Shown: piece by piece, positions 23,998 through 32,931 of the stretch
How the letters are laid out: each line of letters starts with the position of its first letter
Numbering within the stretch: position 1 is the stretch's first letter
Origin: Begonia masoniana
Lineage: Eukaryota > Streptophyta > Magnoliopsida > Cucurbitales > Begoniaceae
Direction: 5' to 3'
NCBI GenBank assembly: GCA_022432975.1
Contig: CM039505.1
Location: 47,040,544 to 47,104,543, forward strand
DNA length: 64,000 nucleotides
Notes under the pieces: model-generated
The model's database searches: none
Seen by the model: the letters and a program-made list of their open reading frames with translations, nothing else
Told to the model about the DNA's origin: nothing
Program-made: the position numbers and the translations under genes

Positions 23998-25790
23998 ATT
24001 AGGGATTTGTGGATTTGGGCAATCTAGGGCTCGGATTTTGTGGGGGGGTTTTTTAGACAATATTTGAAGGAAACACTTAGGGATTGAAAAATCAACACAG
24101 TGAGGGGCGTGAAATGGTTAGATTTTTGGTCAAAATCACTGGGGGCTCAGAGCTTTTAGGTTTTTCTCAAAGTAGAGGTGGAATGAGGGGCCGATTTCTT
24201 ATATAACGTCAGGGATTGACTCCCCCCTTGAGTTCATAGGCAACGACCCCATTCTCAAAATTAGGGCCAATAACAAGGGCTGATCCGGGGTGGGTATCCC
24301 CTATTCTCACCCAGCCCAAAAATTAGGTAACAGAAAAAGGGGTCTTCGCGGCCCAAAAATTAGGCCTAAGAACGGGGGGCCGTTCTAAGGCAGAGATGCC
24401 CCACCCGAACATCCAGATATCATTGACTTCAACTAGGTCCATTCGAATCAAATGAAGCCTATCAAATACATCGCTAATCTCTAAGCTCTCATCTGCTCTG
24501 CAATCGGTAGTTGAATCTGAGCTCTCTCGACGATCTTCTGAATCAACGTGTCGTATGATAGATTCTTGTTGCACGTCTGACCAATCTCATGCATGCGACC
24601 TAAAATGACGAAGCCAGGGTCGAACATCTTCCTGCTATACAGCTTCTCCATCACATAAAAATCTATGCAGCTCACGAGATCTTTATGTTCATCCTGAGGT
24701 AGAATGGTATGGGTTATCAGATTGTGAATAACCTGAGCTCTGATGTTCAAATCCGATATAAGCTTCACAAACCCTACGATGTTAGGATTTCGATGAATTT
24801 CCCTAAGGAAGTTAAGTCTCTCGATTGATCTGAAAAAATCAAAATCTTAGGAAGCATAATAGTATCTCTCCACCTCAAAACCCTTCTCTCGAAAACCCGA
24901 ACAATTCATTAACTATCTCTAGAGGTATAATAATCTTTGTACCAAGGATGCAAGTCTTCAAACATCTTGCTCTTCTGGTAGAGGTCAAGTTTGCATAAAA
25001 CAAGTGAACAATTTACTCGCACCTATCGCTCCTCAATCCATACACCTGTATAGAGCAATTTTGTCGAACATCTCATTGATTTCAAAAGACTCCAAACCTC
25101 TAAAGTTGACGGTCTTCAAATGAATAATCGAGCAGTTTGACATATCCTTCTCAAACTACTCCTGACACATCTGATTTCAAAATGAAGTAAAAGTATTCCC
25201 AATTGGCCGTCGTTGCGCTTGAGACAGAGAACCTTGGGACAACAGTGCTAGGTTTGTTGGACCTATTTGAAATGGTCCTCATTGTGATGACGATGGGTGA
25301 TTTGGCGGAGCACGTTCCAAACCTCTTTGTGGTGAGGCGGCCTTCCATTTTATCATCAATTTCGGAGTCATTTGGGCAGAATTTAACGATTTAGCTCGAA
25401 TTGGGGATTTGTAGATTTGGGCAATATAGGGCTCGAATTTTGTGGAGGGTTTTTTAGACAATATTTGAAGGAAACACTTAGGGATTGAAAAATCAACACG
25501 GTGGGAGGCGTGAAATGGTTAGATTTTTGGTCAGAATCGCTGGGCGGGGCTAAGAGCTTTTAGGTTTTTCTCAAAGTATGGGTGGAATGAGGGGCCGATT
25601 TCTTATATAACATTGGGGATTGTCACCCTCCTCCCCCTTGAGTTCTTGGGCAATGACCCAATTCTCAAAATTAGGGCCAATAACAGGGGGGGTGGGCACC
25701 CCCTATTCTCACCCAGCCCAAACATTAGGTAACTGGCCCAAAAATTAGGGCTAAGAATGGATGGCCGTTCTAAGACGGAGATGCGCCACC
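23003..25790. repeat. 1.4-kb direct tandem duplication inside the MULE
   Basis: The segment starting 'gaacatccaaatatcattg' at 23003 is repeated from 24407 ('gaacatccagatatcattg'), period 1404 bp. It continues through the gene's 5' part and into arm-like sequence ('ggccaataaca', 'ctattctcacccagccca'). The copies differ by scattered substitutions and small indels. Confidence 0.85.
24323..25400 (-). pseudogene. Plant-transposon-domain gene, copy B, broken
   Basis: Direct duplicate of copy A. Open pieces: 24481-24768 (MKLISDLNIRAQVIHNLITH, then the same 'DFYVMEKLYSRKMFDP' and 'LGRMHEIGQTCNKNLSYD' as copy A) and 25151-25348 (MEGRLTTKRFGTCSAKSPIV...). A frameshift near 24480 and the duplication junction remove the coiled-coil C-terminus of copy A. 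A third, plus-strand relative lies at 31090-31650. Confidence 0.6.
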
Positions 25791-26758
25791 CCCCCCCCCC
25801 CCCCCCCCCCCGGTTCCTAAGAACCTCTAAAATGGGGGAGACATGGAATGGGGGTCGTTCCGAGATGGAGACTCTGTGTTCCCGAGAACCCCTAAAATGA
25901 AGGACGCATGGAACGAGGGGTTGTTCCGGGGCAGGGACCCTTGTTCCTAAGAATCCCTAAAATAGGGGAGGCACGGAATGAGAGACCGTTCTGCGGAGGA
26001 GACCACTTGTTCTCAAATTACGTGAAGTGCATATTAAGCGGGGGGTTGACCCCGTCCAAATTGACCCCGCCCTAATATGTCCAGTGCCACGTAAACAATG
26101 GACAGAATAGGGGCCTTTGAATTTAGATCGACTCTTCGTTTTAGGTATAAATTCATAATAAGGGGTGATCGGCACTCCGCTAGGGTTTGATTTGTTACAT
26201 TTTGAATAGTTTAAGATTTTATTTGTTAGGGTTGTTAGTTTAGGAGGTGTGTTAAATTAACTCCAGGCTTTGGGGTTCCTAAGAACCTAAAAAATGAGTG
26301 AGGCATGGAATGGGGGGTCGTTCTGGGACGGGTACTCTGCGTTCTCGAGAATCCATAAAACGAAGGAGGCATGGAACGGGGGGTTGTTCCGGAGTAGGGA
26401 CCCCTTGTTCCTGAGAATCCCTAAAATAGGGGAAGCACGAAATGAGAGGCTGATTTGGGAAGGTTACCACTTATTCTCGAATTACGTTCAGTGCATATTA
26501 AACGGGGGTCCTCCACCCCCCAAATTGACCCCGCCCTAATATGTCCAGTGCCACGTAAACACTAGACAGAGCATGGGCCTTTCAATTTAGATCGGCCCTC
26601 CGTTTTAGTTGTAAATTCAGAACAAGGGGTGATCGGCACTCCGCTAGGGTTTGATTTGTTACATTTTGGATAATTTAAAATTTTAGTTGTTAGGATTTTT
26701 AGTTTAGGAGTGTCAAATTAACTCCATACTTTGTGGTTCAAATTAGTTTTTACCCTAA
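25650..26758. repeat. MULE right terminal inverted repeat, internally reiterated
   Basis: Inverse of the left arm. It contains three or four tandem variants of 'ggttcctaagaacccctaaaatggggg...catggaacgggggtcgttcc' (about 25815, 25880, 25940, 26276) and two copies of the 'cagtgccacgtaaaca...tttgatttgttacattttg' module (26085-26215 and 26545-26690). A run of C (about 25788-25811) lies at its inner side. Confidence 0.7.
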
Positions 26759-28737
26759 CTTTTTCCTATTTCCTCCTTAAACCCATTGGAGCTAGTCTTA
26801 AATCCATCCAACCATAGGCTATTCTCGCCACGTAACTAGAAATTTTTCTGCAATTCATTTGGATATCTATTTTTTTCTCTCTTGGGTATGTTTTTAATCA
26901 TTTATACACTGTTTTTTCAAATTTTTTAATAGAAATCTTCTTCTCTGAGCAAGAACACAATTCACAGTTCTTCTCCATTGATGAGCTCTAAAAGCAAGGT
27001 ATCGTCACTATCTTAAGGTTTCATCAAGTTTATTCCTTGCGGGCGAACTCTATCGGCTGACATGTCGTCAAAGAACTGGTTGGCTCAGCATGTTCTCTCT
27101 CCGGCCATGAAGAAGATCGCCTCTTCTGAAGAATTCTCCATCCCCATCCCAGATTCATCCTCTTCGTTCAAAAGGTAAGGAGATTCAGATTGGCGCTTTA
27201 TTCGAGATGAGAATCTGAGGACAGGGATTGAGAGACAGCCATTACCGATCGATATTCGAATCTCCGGAAATACGTACTGAAAGTCTCAGATCGGAGACTG
27301 ACTCTAATGGGTTCTCATGGATGGGGAGAATGGTGAAAAGTCAACGGAGATGGGAAGTTGATAACAATTTAAGTATAGGGTTAAAATTGATAACAATTTA
27401 AGTATAAAATTGAAATGAATGGAAGTGCAAATATTGATTGTAGGTAACTCAAAATACAATACTTGGATTGTTTTCTTTCTTTCTGATCCGACAACTAGCG
27501 TTGAGTTCGAATCTTCAAAAATTTTCACGCACGTAAATCTTTGATTTACCGGGATGTAAAAGCTATCAAAACATTTAGAAATAATTCTCTTGAATATGCT
27601 AGATGGTGACAATTATTTGATAGAACAAATTTTGGTGATCAAGTAGCCTTTATAGCTCCATTAATCATGCCCAACCTCCTTTTGGGTAATGCTATCAACA
27701 CAGGTAGAGACTGTCGTACTGTTTTATACACATTCAACCTTGACCTTGATACCCATTTTTCTAAAAAATAATAATACATATTTACACATAATGAGAAATT
27801 AAATAAAATATGTCACAATCTAAGGCAGAAAATTCTTTGATGTGAAAAGAAAATATTCAAATGTCATTAATATAATATGACAATTAAAAACGTTGAACTT
27901 TGTCATCAATCAATTGATGCTGATTCAAACAATGAACGATCTACTGTTAAAAAGAGAGATGGAAATTCGTTCGACAAGCTTTATCATATGGAAGATACAC
28001 ACGCTGTTTCGTTAGTGAATTTGCTTAAACTCATATTCTAACAATGATTTTATCATATATCTTACGACTTACTACTGGAATTTCTCTTTTTTCAGACACA
28101 GTTTCTCCTCTACAACAATCTCCATCTAGATTCAAGAATGATACTCATTTTAGTTATTACTACAATCAAGTTATCTTGGAATATCTCTTATTTTCGTCTC
28201 CCTTCTTCCACCACCGACCCTCTCTAGATTCAATCATGGTACACTTCTCAATTTTCCTCTATTTTGGATCAAATAATGAAACAATCAACCTATTACTATT
28301 AGGAGGTTTCTTGATGACACGTCTGAAATCTTTTTGGGGATGCAGAATGTCTCCAACATCTACCACCATTTCAATCAAATCAAATACAGGAAAACAAGAT
28401 GAAAGATCTCCACTACCACCATCATTACCACTATCATTTCATCTTAGTTAACTTAACTGGACTGTGAGGATGGTGTACGGATTTCAAGCTTGCCTTATTT
28501 GCTAAGAAGAGTCACCATTTCCGTACGTTCTAATCATTTCTTTTTCCCCAAATTAGGTTTATTTGAACAGAAAAAGTTGAATCTACACAGAAAACAAAAC
28601 GCCGAGGGATCCTACGGCTATACCATAGATTAGATGGACCTCAGGAGATGAGGTTTACGATAGATTACATTGTTCCTACAGCAAACAGAATCAATAGGCA
28701 AGCGAAAAGGAAAAAGACGAAGAAGAAGACTGTTCAA
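26759..28737. other. Intergenic region between MULE and WRKY gene
   Basis: No gene could be firmly supported. It holds a short exon-like frame at 27062-27178 (listed separately) and A/T-rich sequence. The 135-codon + frame at 28044-28451 has no recognisable family and a composition like its flanks. Confidence 0.5.
27062..27178 (+). other. Exon-like short reading frame ending at a strong splice donor
   Basis: 38 codons starting MSSKNWLAQHVLSPAMKKIA and ending SSSSFKR, where the stop codon overlaps AAAAG/GTAAGG, a very good plant 5' splice site. Composition here is less AT-rich than the flanks. No continuing exon could be recognised in the next 1.5 kb, so this is either a gene fragment or chance. 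The family is not known to me. Confidence 0.3.
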
Positions 28738-29804
28738 TCAATAGTCGAATTGAAAATAATCATCAACCTCAGACATTACGTCTTCTTGGAAGGATTGCAG
28801 AGTGGACGACAGCACGGCTGGGAAATGTCCGGACGAATCCAAACCCCCTAGATCCGGCGATACAAGATAATCTGACGATGAGGAATAAACGAGGGCCTCA
28901 TCGCTCACTGCTTCCACTATTTCCTGCTTCACTGAAGAGGAGGAAGAGAAAAAGGGAAATCGGCCATCGTTGCAGACCGGACCGTCGAATCTGAGGAGAA
29001 TGGGGGAATCAGAGGGATTTGAATCCAGAATTATTTCTGGAGATTTGAACGAGCCGCTGCAGGTATGGTGGCCGTAGTAAGTAGTCCGATATTTGGGAGG
29101 ATCATATTGGATTCTCTGAACTTGTTTGCTCGCCTGGCAACCTTGATCCATTTTATGGGTACATCGGTAGTAGTTTCTGGGTTATTTTACAAAAACAAAA
29201 ACCGATCAATTACGGCCACCCACAAAGTAAGAAACTTCCGATCAGGATCAGGTTTATCTGTACTTTCTAGTCTAACCGAATAACCTACCTAGGAAAATGA
29301 GCGTTGAGGATCGCTTTTTGTCCGTACTTTCTCCAAGCATGGCCATCATCGACGAGGGTTGAGTCTTCTGTTGCCCTCGTGTCCGAAGTCTTTCTACAAA
29401 ATCATGGAAAAATGTCAGTTCCGTACTCCCTTCCCCCTGACCAAGATCACATAGAATTCGAAGAGAATAAGGTTTTACCTTCTCTTGTAGCAACCTCTCC
29501 GATCCTTAACAGCCGAGCTCCTACAACTTTCGCCGGAATCCTCAGACTTTAACAGAGAATTTAGGCAGCTACTGACAGGAATCTGAGAACCCTCATCGTA
29601 GTCGTTGCAGCTCAGCATGGCAATCGTATTCGTAAAAGAATTCAAGATCTTGAGGGCCAGATCTTGGGTGGCGGGTGAAATCTCAGCTCCGATTGAGTTC
29701 TGAAGAAGGGTTTGTAGCTGCTGCGTGAGTTCTCGGCCACGAATCAGTTCATTCGTAGCTTTCCGCCGGTCAGGAGATAAACTCTCAGACAAACAGTTCT
29801 CCAT
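28738..29804 (-). CDS. Group III WRKY transcription factor, three exons (29479-29804, 29289-29393, 28738-29176)
   Basis: Exon 1 (326 nt) runs from the ATG at 29804 to cgag/aag-GTAAAA. Introns of 85 and 112 bp have GT...AG ends and preserve frame; the spliced protein is 289 aa. The N-terminus has the helical '[17 protein letters not shown]' segment typical of group III, then a basic DRRGCYKRR stretch (residues about 101-109) that may serve nuclear import. The WRKY domain has WRKYGQK at 129-135, and the zinc ligands are Cys149 and Cys157 (C-X7-C), then His181-Thr-Cys183 (C-X23-H-T-C), the group III spacing. The intron after FPR lies at the position conserved in WRKY genes. The C-terminus is Ser/Asp/Glu-rich, as in activators. 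By family knowledge it should bind W-box DNA in the nucleus; the closest look is to Arabidopsis WRKY54/70-type defence regulators. All key residues are present and no frameshift is needed. Confidence 0.93.
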
Positions 29805-30153
29805 TTCTCCGTCTAGTGAGGCTTAGTACTTGCAGTGAAGACCTGCTCAAGATTCGAGGAGGAGAAGAGGGAAAAAGCAAACCTAAACTCAGACAGGCTC
29901 GGATAAATACAAGGAAAATATAGGGTCGAAGGGCGCTTTCATACCCTTATAAACTATCCCCCATTCGCATGTAGTAACACGCACCGTATGAGAGGTTATT
30001 TAGTTTGTTGACGTGAAGAGCTGATTGGAGGAATGGGTAAGGGGAACCAATAGCGCGTGAAGCAAAAGAGGGTATTCAGCTTATGACTAAGTCTGAGGTC
30101 ATGGTTGTGACATCACAGCGAGTTCATCACTCCTTAAATATCTATTATTATTA
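29805..30153 (-). promoter_or_regulatory. WRKY gene upstream region
   Basis: Minus-strand TATA-like gtttataaggg at 29944-29954, about 140 bp before the ATG, and a CT-rich leader after it. TGACGTG at 30009-30015 (+) matches the TGACG (as-1/TGA-factor) core, which fits salicylate-responsive WRKY genes of this group; inverted CCAAT elements lie near 30023 and 30046. The region ends at 30154, where MULE-type sequence begins, so only about 350 bp of native upstream sequence is left. Functional assignment is inference. Confidence 0.45.
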
Positions 30154-30693
30154 TTAGGGTAAAATCCAATTTATCCCTCTAATTATTAATTTTTTTTTTA
30201 AATTCGTAAAGTATTACCTTTAATAAATCAAAGCTTAAATTATCTAAAACCTAACAATTAAATTTCTGGTGGTCGACCGATAATCTCTTGGTCTGCATTT
30301 TACACACAGAACAAGGAACACTACTAAAAGCATAGCACCCCGTTCTGTCGGGAATATTATTCCACGTCCCCTGCACATGCACAACGGAGGACCAATCTAA
30401 AAAGAACGGCCCCCCGTTCTATCCAGGGGTCGACGTGGAGTATAGAATCCCGACGCACGTGCGTTGCACGTAAAAAAAGACACGGGAGCCGTTCATTTTA
30501 GTTTGGTCCCCTGTGTTACAGAGTAATTTTAAAATGGGGGGCCGCGCCTCAAGACAGTGCCCCCTGTGTTTTGAATACGGGGAGCCTTGTTCAAGACACG
30601 ACCCCCTGTGTTCAGGCCTAGGGCTGAAAATGAGGGGAGTTCATCTCAAACGGGGGGCTGATCCCCAGTTAGTATATATAATATCGGTCGCCT

Positions 30694-31650
30694 ATGCACT
30701 CTCCATCATCTGAAATCGAGAGAAATATCGTTGAATGCATGATTTTTGTTGCAGAAGATCCTCAAACCTCAGCCATCGTTACCGAAAATCCTAAAATCCA
30801 AAGCCTCATTGTCGAGAACCCAAACCCGAGGCCTCCAATGTCAAAAATCCAAAATCGAAGCCTCCTAATAGACGAAAATCCAAAACCCGAGCCTCATAAT
30901 CGCCAAAAATCTCAAACCCAAGCCTCCTCATCGCCGAAAATCCTCTAATCTGAGACTATTTTGCTGAAAATCCCCAAAACCGATCCCATTTTGCTAAAAA
31001 TTGGAGCCCTAATCTTTAAAACGGGCACCTTCGTCACAAGGTGCTCTGGATCAAGTGTCGCGACCGTCACCTGATTATTTGTCGATGGAATTTTGAAATT
31101 AGGGAGGTGTCTACAGCAGTTCGAGCGAAATATGTCAATGCGCTCGATTATTTATGGGAAGAGTGCCAACTTTAGCGGTTGGAGTATTTGGAGATCAAGG
31201 AGATATTTGACTACATCTCCTTGCACGGGGTGTACAACATACGGGGAGACGGCTGCGACAAAATTATTCGCTTATTTTACGTGAACTTGACTGTATCGAG
31301 AGGCAGGGGTGCTTGAAGACGTACATATTCGGTACAGATATTGTCGTAACTACAGATGATGTCAACGAATTACTTGGATTTGGCACAGAAGACGCGGTCA
31401 AATACTATCACACTTCCTGAGAGTGTGATTTTGCCAGATCGGCAGATGGACTGCAGTTCCTTAGGTAAATCTATCGCGATTCGGACATTGCAGCATTCGT
31501 AAAACCAAAATTGAAGGACTTGAACGTTAAAGCTTGGGTTATTCACAACTTGGTCAGCCATACCCTGCTGTCGAGGGAAGATCTCGTGAGAGATCTTAAT
31601 TTCTATCGCATCCCCGTGTCGAAGATTCCTACACATAATGGAAATTATAT
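30694..31650 (+). pseudogene. Plant-transposon-domain gene with 10-residue repeats, broken
   Basis: Starts MHSPSSEIERNIVECMIFVA and goes into a Pro/Asn/Glu-rich repeat (ENPKIQSL, ENPNPRPP, ENPKPEPH). After the stop at 30946-30948 the domain follows through several frames: 'VRAKYVNALDYLWEECQL', 'IIRLFYVNLTVSRGRG', 'TYIFGTDIVVTTDDVNELLGF', then 'LKDLNVKAWVIHNLVSHTLL' and 'REDLVRDLNFYRI', ending about 31650. The last parts align with 'LNIRAQVIHNLITHTILPQD' of copy B at 24.7 kb, so it is the same family in opposite orientation. At least three stops interrupt it. Confidence 0.6.
30770..31005 (+). repeat. About 30-bp coding repeat (ENPKPEP-type), seven or so units
   Basis: Units of about 30 bp around 'cgaaaatccaaaacccgagcctc' encode a 10-residue repeat. 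The period is a multiple of three, so the frame is kept through the first five units; later units diverge after the stop. Confidence 0.75.
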
Positions 31651-31863
31651 TAAAAAAAAATAATAGTGTGTTTATGAGCGAAATGTCTTGAAATGTACCT
31701 GGGTCCCATCAAATGTGTTGAAACTCAAAAACGTGTCTTGTGAAACAACACCTAAAGTGAATCCCCGGTGAGGACAGGTGAGACTATTATGTCCCTACTA
31801 CCGACATATACCACACGACATCTTTGAGTTCTTCTTACTAATTGTCGAACTTGATGGCTCATC

Positions 31864-32418
31864 TGTAATATCCGGCTTGTACGGATTTCGGATATAATAT
31901 ATGTTATTGTTATTCTATTATAAAATGGTATTTTTGGTAAATATGGCAAATCAGGTCCGTTTCACAAAAAGAAAGCGTCATTACGATTCTAACGAATAAT
32001 AAGAATTTTAAGGAATTTACGGGAATTTTCGGAGATCAAACACTATGTTCCGAGTAAATACACTTTTCGTAATGTAAAAGATGTTCTCGTAAAAATAGTG
32101 AACGAGGTCCGAATCGCGAACGGACAGTTTTAATAGATCCCTGGCAATGAATAGGAGTTATTGGCAAAATAGGGAACTTTCGAGAATCCGAAATGTTAGC
32201 CAATTAACGAAACGAAAGACGAAACAAGAGCTAAGGGCATTTTGGTAATTTGCCAAATCAATTTATAAAATCATAACCTAACTTCTTCTTCTTCATTTTC
32301 TCTTCTGCTGCGTGAGAAACAGAGAGCATTTTCCTCTCTGTAGTCGACGCCGATCAACGATCCGACCTCCGTTCTCCTCCGTTTCTCCTCCGTTCTTCGC
32401 AGTTTCCCTCCTCTCGCT
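31864..32418 (+). mobile_element. 5' part of a gypsy-type LTR, cut by the assembly gap
   Basis: Begins TGTAATATCCGGCTTGTACGG, the kind of start seen in plant gypsy LTRs, and goes on into CT-rich leader-like sequence ('tctcctccgtttctcctccg') that stops at the N run. Its other end, any internal region and the target duplication are hidden by the gap or absent. Confidence 0.5.
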
Positions 32419-32518
32419 NNNNNNNNNNNNNNNNNNNNNNNNNNNNNNNNNNNNNNNNNNNNNNNNNNNNNNNNNNNNNNNNNNNNNNNNNNNNNNNNNN
32501 NNNNNNNNNNNNNNNNNN
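32419..32518. other. Assembly gap, exactly 100 N
   Basis: 100 consecutive N, the conventional length for a gap of unknown size. Sequence on the two sides is unrelated (LTR on the left, plant gene 3' end on the right), so order and distance across it are not proven. Reading frames running through it are artefacts. Confidence 0.95.
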
Positions 32519-32931
32519 CTCCATCCCCAATAGTGAGAGGTGCAACACAAGCCTTCTCACATCGGAAGGGAACTTTTTCGTCCAAATCCCTTCATTTGAC
32601 AAGCTAGCAACACCGATCACTGCTGCTTACTTCTCAATTCTAACCGTCTTAGTCTTTGGAGGCAACGTGGGCCTGCTGTATGTGGAGGAAGAAGAGACAG
32701 CATGGCAGAATTGGGTATCACGAGCTTGAAATGGCACAACCTGATTCAGCCTCGGCCACCAATACCATTGTGGAGTCTGCTCAAGGTTGGGATCAGGATT
32801 GGGATGACGGCTGGGACGAAGAGAATGCCATTAAACCATCTGGGGGACTGCGTGTAGGAAGCGTCTCGGCCAATGGTCTTACCGCTAGATCGGCTAATAA
32901 AGACGGGTGGGAAAATGATTGGGACGATTAG
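32519..32931 (+). pseudogene. 3' part of a plant membrane-protein gene with Trp/Asp-rich tail
   Basis: After the gap one frame gives 'FDKLATPITAAYFSILTVLV' plus 'FGGNVGLLYV', which looks like a transmembrane segment. Then, one base out of frame, comes 'RKKRQHGRIGYHELEMAQPD', a linker, and a tail with GWDQDWDDGWDEE and ending GWENDWDD, stop at 32931. The second part resembles the C-terminus of a conserved plant protein I have seen but cannot name. The two parts meet near 32690 ('ctgtatgtggagg') with a frame mismatch: either a small unseen intron, an assembly error near the gap, or a frameshifted pseudogene. The only clean ATG in the second frame (32656) lies within the first, so it is a poor start. 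Confidence 0.5.

Larger units (their letters stand above)
17756..26758 (+). mobile_element. Mutator-like element (MULE) with long terminal inverted repeats
   Basis: The left arm (17756-18185 continued at 19927-20100) and right arm (about 25650-26758) are inverted copies: the left phrases aacctcaaagtatgtgg and aatgtaacaaatcaaaccct recur, slightly diverged, on the minus strand of the right arm. Outer ends are TTAGAGTAATTATCAATTT (left, +) and TTAGGGTAAAAACTAATTT (right, -). Between them lie a dead MuDR-type transposase (+) and two copies of a plant-transposon-domain gene (-). A solo LTR splits the left arm. Flanking 9-bp sequences (ctcattttt / ctttttcct) are not a convincing duplication, so the exact ends are provisional. 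Confidence 0.75.
30154..31863 (+). mobile_element. Second MULE remnant, upstream of the WRKY gene
   Basis: Begins TTAGGGTAAAATCCAATTT at 30154, nearly the same as the outer end of the first MULE's right arm (TTAGGGTAAAAACTAATTT). It continues into GC-rich 'gaacggccccccgttct' arm-type sequence (30330-30680) and then a plus-strand relative of the MULE gene. No transposase or right-hand arm was recognised before the LTR at 31864. Non-autonomous or truncated. Confidence 0.6.

Noticed and set aside
28044..28451. 135-codon plus-strand ORF
   Set aside because: No domain, low-complexity Ser/Phe/Leu composition, no promoter or splice signals. Probably chance in AT-rich DNA.
32271..32620. ORFs containing long X stretches
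   Set aside because: They run through the 100-N gap, so they are not real reading frames.
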